A stretch of 37,201 nt of DNA, from positions 1-37,201 of the forward strand of contig CAKKPE010000062.1 of assembly GCA_919901565.1 (NCBI GenBank), given 5' to 3'. The notes under the pieces are model-generated. The model was given only the letters and a program-made list of their open reading frames with translations. It did not search any database and was not told the origin of the DNA. Position 1 is the first letter of the stretch. The number at the start of each line of letters is the position of its first letter. Shown piece by piece: positions 26,194 through 33,536 of this stretch. The DNA is from a bacterium (GTDB lineage: Bacteria > CG2-30-53-67). The position numbers and the translations under genes are program-made.

Positions 26194-26296
26194 GGCTTGA
26201 AGGCCCGCAGCGAGTTGAATCAGGAACAGCGCTCTGTCCGGTCAATGTTTCATCCAAAGCATGGGTGGAAAACCAACCAAACGAGAGGTGCATAAC

Positions 26297-27436
26297 ATGG
26301 GAAAAAGAATCTTGATCTTAGGCGGAGGAACAGGAGGAACCATCGTCGCCAACCTGTTGGCGCGTGGTCTCAGAACCGAGATGAGGCGCGGCGATGTCAC
26401 CGTAAACATGCTGAGTGCATCGGACAAGCATGTTTACCAGCCGGCCTTTCTCTACGTGGCCTTCGGCCGGATGCAGGATGACGAATTCATCCGTGACCAG
26501 AAAAGCCTGCTTGACCCGCTGATCAACTTTTATGTTGACCCGGCTGTGAAGATCAACACCGATAAACAATCGGTCCTGGCTAAAAGCGGTAAAGAGTACC
26601 CTTATGATTATCTGGTCATCGCCACCGGTTCCCGGATCGTGCCCGAAGAGATCCCGGGTCTGAAAGAAGGGGCCCACTGGTTCTATGATCTCGAAGGGGC
26701 CAAGAAGCTGCGTACCGCCCTCAAGGCCTTCCAGGGAGGAAGGATTGTCATGGCTGTAGGTATTCCTCACAAGTGCCCGGTGGCCCCATTGGAGATGACC
26801 TTCATGCTCGATGACCTCTTCTCCCAGAACGGCCTTAAGAACAAGTACGAGATTTATTATACGTATCCCATTGGCCGGGTGCATGCCATGGAGCCGGTCG
26901 CTCATTGGGCGGTCAAGGCATTCGAGCAGCGCGGGATCAAGTATGAAACCTTCTTCAACATGAAAAAGATCGATCCGGTGAAAAAACAGATCCACAGTGA
27001 GGAAGGATCCATTGTAGACTACGATCTCCTGATCGCGGTACCGCCGCACAAAGGTCAGCCGGTCATAGAGGATTCCAATCTCGGCACATCCGGGTGGATC
27101 CCCACCAATAAAAAGAATCTGAAAATGGATGGCCAGGAAAACGTCTTCGTCGTCGGTGACACCACCAACATCCCGATCAGCAAGGCCGGCTCCACGGCCC
27201 ACTTCGAAGCCGATACGGTGGCTGAATCCTTGATCTGCCAGATCAAGGAAGGATGCCCTGGCCGGGATTATGACGGCAAGGTCTTCTGCTTTGTGGAAAC
27301 CGGTCTGGAAAAAGGGACCTATGTATGGTTCAACTACAATACACCCCCCAATCCCGGCGAACCTTCACAGATGATCCACTGGTTCAAACTGGCCTATAAC
27401 CGGCTCTACTGGCTGAGTGCCCGCGGTATTCTTTAG
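26297..27436 (+). CDS. SQR-like FAD-dependent pyridine nucleotide-disulfide oxidoreductase
   Basis: 379 residues from ATG 26297, chosen over 26261 because GAGAGGTG lies 6 bases upstream and because the FAD-binding ILILGGGTGG follows at once. It shows the second flavin motif (ENVFVVGDTTNI, about 281-292) and a Cys in GIPHKCPVAP (Cys160), the place of a redox Cys in sulfide:quinone oxidoreductases; Cys331 (KVFCFVETG) may be its partner. A Cys near residue 128, found in canonical SQR, is absent, so it may belong to another subtype or act on a different sulfur substrate. The C-terminal WFNYNT and HWFKLAYNRLYW segments may be amphipathic and membrane-attached. Confidence 0.85.
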   Translation: MGKRILILGGGTGGTIVANLLARGLRTEMRRGDVTVNMLSASDKHVYQPAFLYVAFGRMQDDEFIRDQKSLLDPLINFYVDPAVKINTDKQSVLAKSGKEYPYDYLVIATGSRIVPEEIPGLKEGAHWFYDLEGAKKLRTALKAFQGGRIVMAVGIPHKCPVAPLEMTFMLDDLFSQNGLKNKYEIYYTYPIGRVHAMEPVAHWAVKAFEQRGIKYETFFNMKKIDPVKKQIHSEEGSIVDYDLLIAVPPHKGQPVIEDSNLGTSGWIPTNKKNLKMDGQENVFVVGDTTNIPISKAGSTAHFEADTVAESLICQIKEGCPGRDYDGKVFCFVETGLEKGTYVWFNYNTPPNPGEPSQMIHWFKLAYNRLYWLSARGIL

Positions 27437-27449
27437 GGGAGGATTCGGG

Positions 27450-28235
27450 ATGATCGAAACAAACGGAAATATCAAGGTACTCCTGGAACATCTGGGACGT
27501 CCTGAAACATCTTCCCATGTCCAGGAACTGATGGGACAGGCTGCTACCCTGGACGAAGTCACCAAAATAATCGGAGCCTACCAGAACTCCCAGACCGATA
27601 CCATGATCGAGCGAATGGCTTCCATCATGGAACCCTTGGGGGCGCTGGCCAACGAGATCTCCAAACCCGAGACCTTTGAAGCAATCAGGACCTCCATTTC
27701 CAAGATTACGGAACTCCACAACAGCGGTGCGCTGGACGCCCTGACTCAGATGGCCTCCTTTGCCACCGCCGCCAAGAATTCCATGACCGACACCCTTCTT
27801 GAGCGTTCCTCGGATACCCTGGGCAAACTGGTCGAGATCGCCGATGAGGTTGTGAAGGCTGACGTGGTCCGGGTCATGCCTGCCCTCCAGGAACTGATCA
27901 ACTCCGGGAGCCTTGAGATTCTCACTCAGATGGCCACCTTCATGGGGTCTGCCACACATGCCTTTACGGACAGCATTGTGGAACGGATGCTCTCCATGTT
28001 TGAAAACTTCGTGAGCAGGATCATGAATCCGCAGGTACAGGAACTGCTCGGGGCCATGGTCGAAGGTGTGCACGTGACCATGGCGGAGATGAAGAAGGAG
28101 CCTTACAAGAAAGGGGTCATAGGGCTTATTAAGACGGCCCGGGACCCCGAGGTACAAAAAAGTCTCCATTTTGTCATGAATTTCGCTAAAAATTTTCACA
28201 GGAGTCTGACTTCCGAAGGCGGACCGAAGCTGTAA
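27450..28235 (+). CDS. DUF1641-family helical protein with internal repeats
   Basis: 261 residues from ATG 27450 (GGGGAGGA just upstream); an upstream in-frame start at 27417 lies inside the flavoprotein gene and is less likely. The chain is all-helical and contains repeated units, clearest at ELHNSGALDALTQMASF and ELINSGSLEILTQMATF, each followed by a TDTLLER/TDSIVER-like segment; a weaker third copy ends TDTMIERMASIMEPLGAL. DUF1641 genes are often found beside SQR-like flavoproteins and formate dehydrogenases, but their role is not established. It may be a membrane-associated or scaffolding subunit of the flavoprotein; this is inference. Confidence 0.8.
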   Translation: MIETNGNIKVLLEHLGRPETSSHVQELMGQAATLDEVTKIIGAYQNSQTDTMIERMASIMEPLGALANEISKPETFEAIRTSISKITELHNSGALDALTQMASFATAAKNSMTDTLLERSSDTLGKLVEIADEVVKADVVRVMPALQELINSGSLEILTQMATFMGSATHAFTDSIVERMLSMFENFVSRIMNPQVQELLGAMVEGVHVTMAEMKKEPYKKGVIGLIKTARDPEVQKSLHFVMNFAKNFHRSLTSEGGPKL

Positions 28236-28267
28236 CGATCATCCATAAAAGGATAACAGGTCATATT

Positions 28268-28741
28268 ATGGAATCACATCAGGATACATCACACAGAACA
28301 TCCGCCGGGCCTTCAGCAGACCAGGAGAAGACCCGAACCATACCCGAACTCGGCAAAGAGGTCGCGGATGAAGACGGCATTTCCGTTACGATCCCGGAGG
28401 GCCGTATCGGAGAACTGCGCTGCGCCTTCAAAGCCGGGTGTGACTGCATGGGGGTCATCTATGCGAGACCGGACTCGGATGAGGTCCATGTCATCGGGAA
28501 CTGCCACGACGGCACGCAGACCGGCGACCAGGCCAACCACCGTTTTACCTCCGGACCATGGAACCTCTGGGTCTACAACAAGACCAAGGCCAGGTTTGAA
28601 AAGATCATGAAAAAATCCGTTCACATGCAGGACGGCAAAGACTCTTTTATCCTCGGCGCCACTCACCGGATCTCCGCCACCAACAAGACCTGCATCGTCT
28701 GCATCATGGACATGGTGCCTGAAGATCAGAAAATTCCTTAG
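28268..28741 (+). CDS. Cys-rich protein of unknown function
   Basis: 157 residues. I do not recognise the family. The first 35 residues are hydrophilic and likely disordered. The rest has six cysteines: Cys52 and the cluster Cys58-x-Cys60 (AGCDCMG), Cys78 (GNCHDG) and Cys142-x2-Cys145 (KTCIVC), plus several His and Trp residues, suggesting a metal or thiol site. No signal peptide or membrane segment is seen, so it is probably cytoplasmic. It is last in the sigma-54 sulfur cluster, 32 bases after the DUF1641 gene, and converges with uup 18 bases downstream without a visible terminator. Confidence 0.75.
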   Translation: MESHQDTSHRTSAGPSADQEKTRTIPELGKEVADEDGISVTIPEGRIGELRCAFKAGCDCMGVIYARPDSDEVHVIGNCHDGTQTGDQANHRFTSGPWNLWVYNKTKARFEKIMKKSVHMQDGKDSFILGATHRISATNKTCIVCIMDMVPEDQKIP

Positions 28742-28759
28742 GCCTCCTTCACCGGGAGA

Positions 28760-30649
28760 TTATCCTTTCAGCGCATCCAGCGCCTCCCACCGCTCATAGA
28801 CCACGGCCAGTTCTTTGTCCAAGACCTCAAGCCTTGCTTTCATTGCAGAGATCTTGCTGCCGCTTTCACGGTAAAAAACCGGGTCAGCCATAGATGCATG
28901 GATCTGCCGACGTTCTGATTCGAGCGCTTCGATTCTACCGGGAAGGGTATCAAGCTCCTTCTGTTCCTTGAAACCCAGTTTTCGCTGTTTATCAGATTGA
29001 GGACGCAGGACCTTCTTCCTCTCCTCCTTCGTGACCTGGACAGGGGGAGCAGAGTTTCTCCTCTGCCTTAGCCAGTCGTCATACCCCCCCACGTATTCAT
29101 TCACCCTTCCCTGTCCTTGGAACACGAGCGTGCTTGTAACCACATTGTTGATGAACGCCCGGTCGTGGCTCACCAGGAGTACGGTGCCTGGATAGTCCAT
29201 CAATAGCTCCTCGAGCAGATCGAGTGTCTCGATATCCAGGTCATTTGTGGGCTCGTCGAGCACGAGCACGTTCGATGGTTTGGTAAAGAGCCTGGCGAGC
29301 AGCAGGCGGTTCCGCTCTCCGCCGGACAGAACCTTCACGGGACTGCGCGCCCGATCCGGCGGAAAAAGAAAATCCTGCAGATAACCGATCACATGCCTGC
29401 GATTTCCGTTAATAGTCACATAGTCGCTCCCGCCCGCGACATTATCCTGAACGGACTTTTCATCATCGAGCAGCGCTCGCTGCTGGTCGAGGTACGCCAC
29501 TTCCATATTCGTGCCGTGCCGGACTGTTCCTTCCTGCGGGGCCGGATCACCGAGCAGGATCTTGAGCAGCGTGGTCTTCCCGGAACCGTTCGGACCGATG
29601 ATACCGACCTTATCGCCCCGCAGGATGGTCGTGGAAAAACAGCGGATCACCTCGTTTTCGTTGTACCCGTAGCTCACGCCCTTGGCCTCGATCACGAGCC
29701 TGCCCGTACGTTCCGCCTCCTGCACCTGCATCCGCACCGTGCCCGTCAACTCCCGGCGTTCGATCCTGGTCCTGCGCAATTCCTGGAGTGCCCGCACACG
29801 GCCTTCATTCCGCGTCCGTCTCGCCTTCACACCCTGCCGGATCCAGGCCTCCTCGGCAGCCAGCTTTTTGTCGAACTTCGCGTTTTCCACAGTCTCGTTA
29901 TTGAGTGCCGCCTCCTTGAGATCGAGATAGGTCTTATAATTCCCGGGCCAGCTCGTGAGCCTGCCCCGGTCAAGATCAACGATTCGGGTGGCCAGCTTCC
30001 GGAGCAGCATACGGTCGTGGGTCACAAAAACAAGGGTCCCGCTGAAATCAAGCAGGAACTCCTCAATCCAGGCAATGGCATCGATATCCAGATGGTTTGT
30101 GGGCTCGTCCAGAAGCAGGAGGTCCGGCTTGCCGGCCAGTGCCTTTGCGAGCAGAACCAGGCGCTTCCGGCCGCCGGAGAGATCGGAGAACTCAGCGTCA
30201 TCGGGAAGCTTCAGGCGGGAGAGGATGGTCTCAACACGCTGCTGAATCTGCCAGCCTCCGGAAGCCTCGAACCTGTGCTGAACATCCTCGAGCTCTTCCA
30301 TCAGCTTATCACTGTGTTCATGGGCCAGCCTGGTGCTCACATGATGATATGCCGCGAGCAGCTTCCCCTGTTCGCCGAACGCGCTCGAAACAACATCGAA
30401 CACGCTGCCTGAAAGCGACTGCGGGACCTCCTGCGCCAGGTGCGTGATGCGCAGACCCTGCTGAAACACGATCTTTCCGCCATCCTGCCTGACTTCGCCG
30501 GTGATGAGCCGCATGATCGTGGACTTGCCTGTCCCGTTCCTGCCGACGATGCAGACCCGCTCGCCCCGGTCAATGGAGAGGTCCACACCTTCGAGCAGCG
30601 GCGACCCGCCGAAGCTGACCCGGATACCCTGCAAACTGACTAATGCCAT
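28760..30649 (-). CDS. uup: ABC-F ATPase, Uup type
   Basis: 629 residues with two ABC domains and no membrane segments, as in ABC-F proteins. Domain 1 has Walker A GRNGTGKS (36-43), signature LSGG (157-160) and DEPTNHLD (181-188). Domain 2 has GPNGSGKT (352-359), LSGGERNR and DEPTNDLDIETLDLLEELL. A C-terminal charged coiled coil (about 555-629) follows, the feature that separates Uup from most other ABC-F members. Uup acts on DNA structures and ribosomes and affects precise transposon excision in E. coli. The ribosome site before ATG 30649 is poor. Confidence 0.9.
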   Translation of the reverse strand: MALVSLQGIRVSFGGSPLLEGVDLSIDRGERVCIVGRNGTGKSTIMRLITGEVRQDGGKIVFQQGLRITHLAQEVPQSLSGSVFDVVSSAFGEQGKLLAAYHHVSTRLAHEHSDKLMEELEDVQHRFEASGGWQIQQRVETILSRLKLPDDAEFSDLSGGRKRLVLLAKALAGKPDLLLLDEPTNHLDIDAIAWIEEFLLDFSGTLVFVTHDRMLLRKLATRIVDLDRGRLTSWPGNYKTYLDLKEAALNNETVENAKFDKKLAAEEAWIRQGVKARRTRNEGRVRALQELRRTRIERRELTGTVRMQVQEAERTGRLVIEAKGVSYGYNENEVIRCFSTTILRGDKVGIIGPNGSGKTTLLKILLGDPAPQEGTVRHGTNMEVAYLDQQRALLDDEKSVQDNVAGGSDYVTINGNRRHVIGYLQDFLFPPDRARSPVKVLSGGERNRLLLARLFTKPSNVLVLDEPTNDLDIETLDLLEELLMDYPGTVLLVSHDRAFINNVVTSTLVFQGQGRVNEYVGGYDDWLRQRRNSAPPVQVTKEERKKVLRPQSDKQRKLGFKEQKELDTLPGRIEALESERRQIHASMADPVFYRESGSKISAMKARLEVLDKELAVVYERWEALDALKG

Positions 30650-30664
30650 AAAATAACCCGATGG

Positions 30665-30702
30665 AAAAGGGGTTGCGGAAATATCCGCAACCCCTTGTTT
30701 TT
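30665..30702 (-). terminator. Terminator after the tRNA cluster
   Basis: A perfect 11-bp stem GGGGTTGCGGA (30669-30679) with TCCGCAACCCC (30684-30694) and a 4-base loop lies just downstream of tRNA-Lys. On the minus strand it is followed by TTTT. On the plus strand the T run is longer (TTGTTTTTA), so it may work in both directions and shields uup from the tRNA transcript. Confidence 0.75.
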
Positions 30703-30703
30703 A

Positions 30704-30779
<76 letters not shown>

Positions 30780-30784
30780 GTGTT

Positions 30785-30907
30785 ATTTTGTTCCAAACAC
30801 CTCATCTGCTTCGTTGCACTTCGTCCTTCGTCATTGCAGCGTACCTCTCAGTACGCCTCATTCCTCAGGACTCGTGCGCCTTGCATCTGAAGCATTTGTA
30901 ACAAAAT
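30785..30907 (-). repeat. Dispersed palindromic element, copy 2 (diverged)
   Basis: 123 bp between tRNA-Lys and tRNA-Arg. The central part matches copies 1 and 3 (GCAATGACGAAGGA and CCTGAGGAATGAGGCG on the minus strand) around the hairpin CGTAC-TGAGAG-GTACG. The ends differ from the other copies (ATTTTGTTCCAAA and, inverted, ATTTTGTTACAAA), yet they still pair with each other. Confidence 0.8.
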
Positions 30908-30959
30908 CACATTTCTATTTCAGCTTTTATATTAATAGGGAAAAGCTTTCCCTTATTTC

Positions 30960-31036
<77 letters not shown>

Positions 31037-31079
31037 TAAATTTTACTTCGTAAAATTTAGAATTTTTGCTCCGCAAAAA
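31037..31079. repeat. Two tandem triloop hairpins between tRNA genes
   Basis: TAAATTTTAC-TTC-GTAAAATTTA (31037-31059) and TTTTTGC-TCC-GCAAAAA (31063-31079) are perfect hairpins upstream of tRNA-Arg(TCG). Read on the transcribed minus strand the tips are CGAAG and CGGAG, so the loops are GNA-type. A third hairpin of the same kind is at 31488-31510. They could be processing signals in the tRNA precursor. Confidence 0.75.
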
Positions 31080-31207
31080 GCACCTTCTAAAAAAAGTGAA
31101 CAAAATCTTTTCTAATTTGCAATGCAAATAAATATCCTTCGGCAAAGCCGGAGGTATTACGATTGCTGGCCCCTCAAAGGGGCCTAATCGCAATCGGTTA
31201 AAAAACA

Positions 31208-31372
31208 CCCTCCCCTCAATCCCCTCCCATCAAGGGAGGGGAAGCCCACTGGCAGTTCCCTCGCCCCTTGTGGGAGAGGGTAAGGGTGAGGGGTAAAACA
31301 TTTAGGTTAACTGCATACTCCCGGAATTGTCAAACTCTGGGAGTCCCCCGGCAGAGCCGGGGGTTTACCTAA
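31208..31372. repeat. Cluster of GC-rich palindromes between tRNA-Arg and tRNA-His
   Basis: Within the 370-base gap 31037-31406 there is no gene. It has CCCCTCCC-ATCAA-GGGAGGGG, a CCCTCGCCCCTTGTGGGAGAG palindromic stretch, and a branched structure: outer arms TTAGGT (31302-31307) and ACCTAA (31367-31372) enclose ACTCCC/GGGAGT (31317-31344) and CCCCCGGC-AGA-GCCGGGGG (31345-31363). GC-rich CCCTC palindromes of the same flavour recur at 36546-36572. Confidence 0.6.
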
Positions 31373-31406
31373 GTGCTAATTATTTTTTTTCTCAAAGAGA
31401 AACAAT

Positions 31407-31483
31407 TGGGGTGAGTGAGGGGACTTGAACCCCCAACCCCTGGAGCCACAGTCCAGTGCTCTAACCATTGAGCTACACTCACC
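31407..31483 (-). tRNA. tRNA-His (anticodon GTG)
   Basis: 77 bases on the minus strand including the extra 5' G typical of tRNA-His (31483). Acceptor GTGAGTG/CACTCAC, discriminator C, anticodon loop CTGTGGC, T-arm GGTTCAAGTCC and encoded CCA (31407-31409). Confidence 0.97.
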
Positions 31484-31487
31484 ATCA

Positions 31488-31510
31488 TGAATTTTGCTTC
31501 GCAAAATTCA
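31488..31510. repeat. Triloop hairpin between tRNA-Arg(TCT) and tRNA-His
   Basis: TGAATTTTGC-TTC-GCAAAATTCA is a perfect 10-bp stem that fills almost all of the 28-base spacer between the two tRNA genes. The minus-strand tip reads GCGAAGC, a sequence known to form an unusually stable mini-hairpin in DNA. Confidence 0.8.
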
Positions 31511-31511
31511 T

Positions 31512-31588
<77 letters not shown>

Positions 31589-31602
31589 ATTCTCCGTTAT
31601 AC

Positions 31603-31679
<77 letters not shown>

Positions 31680-31697
31680 TCGTCAACTCCCATGATT

Positions 31698-31823
31698 GAC
31701 GGCTTTGTAAAAAGTCCATCTGCGTCGTTCCGCTTCATCCTTCGTCATTGCAGCGTATCTCTCAATACGCCTCATTCCTCAGGATTCGCGCGCCTTGCAT
31801 CCGGAGCTTTTTACTGTGCCGTC
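31698..31823 (-). repeat. Dispersed 126-bp palindromic element, copy 3
   Basis: Same length and nearly the same sequence as copy 1 (6158-6283) but inverted. Terminal GACGGC/GCCGTC boundaries are kept. The central hairpin is CGTAT-TGAGAG-ATACG: the C-G pair of copy 1 is replaced by a T-A pair, so pairing is preserved. It lies in the 241-base gap between rdgB and tRNA-Pro, which holds no gene. Confidence 0.88.
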
Positions 31824-31920
31824 CCACTTGATGACTTTTTGCGAGACCATCATGATTCAGCGAGATACCACGTAATTCCCCTGATGAACATCTCGAGTAT
31901 ATCGGCTTCATAGCAGAAAT

Positions 31921-32532
31921 TCAACCTTTTTCCTGCTCTGACAGGCCGGTCAGGATCTCCACGGCCTTCTGAATGGCGATGGCCCGATGGCTGATCTTGT
32001 TCTTTACGGCGCTCCCCAGTTCAGCAAAAGTTTTGTCGTATTCCGGCACGATGAAGAGGGGATCGTAACCAAAACCATCTGCCCCTCTGATTTCCTTTGC
32101 AATGAGCCCTTCGCATAGCCCTTCAACCACACTGACCTTGCCCGAAGGCCTCGCAACCGCAATCACGCAAACAAACCGGGCCGTTCTTTTCTTGGTCGGA
32201 ACGTCCTTGAGTTCTTCAAGCAGTTTCCGGTTGTTTTCTTCGGGTGTTGCATCCTTGCCGGAATAACGGGCGGAATGGACCCCCGGCCTGCCGTTCAGCG
32301 TATCCACCATCAGCCCGGAGTCGTCCGCAAGCGTGAGACGACCGGTCAGTTTTGCAATGATCAGGGCTTTTTTCCTTGCGTTTTCCTCAAAGGTCAGCCC
32401 GTCTTCTTCGATCTCGGGGAGATTCTTGTCCTTAAAATCCAGCAGGGAGATAATCTTGAACTTCGACCCCTTCAGCATCTGCGAGATTTCCTCGACCTTG
32501 TTCCGGTTCGTGCTTGCGATAACAACGTCCAT
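31921..32532 (-). CDS. rdgB: XTP/dITP diphosphatase (RdgB/HAM1)
   Basis: 203 residues, normal length. N-terminal VVIASTNRNKVEEI, the LADDSGLMVDTLNGRPGVHSAR motif region (about 68-88) and the C-terminal GFGYDPLFIVPEYDKTFAEL and SHRAIAIQK segments are the hallmarks of the family. The enzyme hydrolyses non-canonical purine triphosphates to keep them out of DNA and RNA. It follows rph by 9 bases, a common operon pair, and the tRNA genes lie downstream on the same strand. Confidence 0.97.
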   Translation of the reverse strand: MDVVIASTNRNKVEEISQMLKGSKFKIISLLDFKDKNLPEIEEDGLTFEENARKKALIIAKLTGRLTLADDSGLMVDTLNGRPGVHSARYSGKDATPEENNRKLLEELKDVPTKKRTARFVCVIAVARPSGKVSVVEGLCEGLIAKEIRGADGFGYDPLFIVPEYDKTFAELGSAVKNKISHRAIAIQKAVEILTGLSEQEKG

Positions 32533-32541
32533 CCTGCTCCT

Positions 32542-33276
32542 TTATGGAAGGCGGAGAATATCGCCGATAATTTCTCTCTGAATGCCGATCAGTTCCTGGA
32601 TCCCTTTTCCAGCGGAAGAGAGCATCTCATCAAGTTCCTTGCGCGTATAGGGATTGCCTTCTGCCGTGCCCTGCACTTCAATAAACCGCTCATTCCCCGT
32701 CATGACGACGTTCATGTCCACCTGGACCCGGGAGTCCTCATCATAGCACAAGTCAAGGATGACTTCACCGTCCAGGATCCCCACACTGACAGCGGCAAGA
32801 TAGTCGCTCACCGGGATTTTCCTGACCAGACCGCCACGGCCCATCCAGTCAAGTGCATCCACAAGGGCAATAAAAGAACCGGTAATCGACGCCGTCCGGG
32901 TCCCGCCATCGGCCTGAAGCACGTCGCAGTCCAGCATGATGGTCCTTTCCCCCATGGCTCCCATATCCACTACGGAGCGCATGGATCTGCCGATCAGCCG
33001 CTGGATCTCATGGGTCCTGCCGCCGACCTTTCCTTTTATGGATTCGCGCACGATCCGCTCGGATGCCGACCGAGGAAGCATGCCGTATTCCGCCGTGATC
33101 CAGCCACGCCCCGAATCCTTAAGGAATGGAGGGACCCTGGATTCCACCGTGGCCGTGCAAATCACACGGGTCTCCCCCATCTCGATGAGTACCGATCCTT
33201 CTGCATGCCGGATGAATCTGCGGGTTATCTTGACCGGTCTGAGGGCATCGCTTGCCCTGCCATCCATCCGAATCAC
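32542..33276 (-). CDS. rph: Ribonuclease PH
   Basis: 244 residues starting at GTG 33276 with AAGGAGG 5 bases upstream. Conserved family segments are present: [58 protein letters not shown] and the C-terminal VQGTAEG. RNase PH trims the 3' ends of tRNA precursors by phosphorolysis. It is the first gene of the rph-rdgB pair, upstream of five tRNA genes. Confidence 0.97.
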   Translation of the reverse strand: MIRMDGRASDALRPVKITRRFIRHAEGSVLIEMGETRVICTATVESRVPPFLKDSGRGWITAEYGMLPRSASERIVRESIKGKVGGRTHEIQRLIGRSMRSVVDMGAMGERTIMLDCDVLQADGGTRTASITGSFIALVDALDWMGRGGLVRKIPVSDYLAAVSVGILDGEVILDLCYDEDSRVQVDMNVVMTGNERFIEVQGTAEGNPYTRKELDEMLSSAGKGIQELIGIQREIIGDILRLP

Positions 33277-33388
33277 AGCGACCTCCTTGAGTTAATAATG
33301 GCAGGTCAAAACGAGTCCCATGGACACGCCCTGCCTGCCCGATTTCACCTGTCATCCCGAGTCTGTGCCGATTTGCTATAAAATATAT

Positions 33389-33417
33389 ATAATAATGATT
33401 TTGTCATTCCGAGTCAA
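33389..33417 (-). promoter_or_regulatory. Sigma-70 promoter of rph-rdgB
   Basis: On the minus strand TTGACT (33417-33412), a 17-base spacer and TATTAT (33394-33389) match the consensus well. The rph GTG is about 113 bases downstream. The rest of the 260-base gap 33277-33536 shows no gene. Confidence 0.6.
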
Positions 33418-33536
33418 GAATTATTCACAAAATATGCGCAGAAATTATTCTTGCCCTGAATATTTCACAAGTCTGGAATTCTGCAGCACTTGATATAGTT
33501 TCTCTAAAAGAGAAGCCAGTCAGTCTACGACTTGGA

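Noticed and set aside
29393-30412. 339-codon plus-strand ORF within uup
   Set aside because: It is antisense to intact ABC motifs and has no domain or ribosome site of its own; long antisense frames are common in GC-rich genes.
31208-31300. Possible small structured RNA gene or rRNA fragment between tRNAs
   Set aside because: The stretch consists of simple CCCTC/GAGGG palindromes like those at 36546-36572 and matches no RNA family I recognise.
32275-33381. 368-codon plus-strand ORF opposite rdgB-rph
   Set aside because: It spans two well-supported genes on the other strand and shows no family features.
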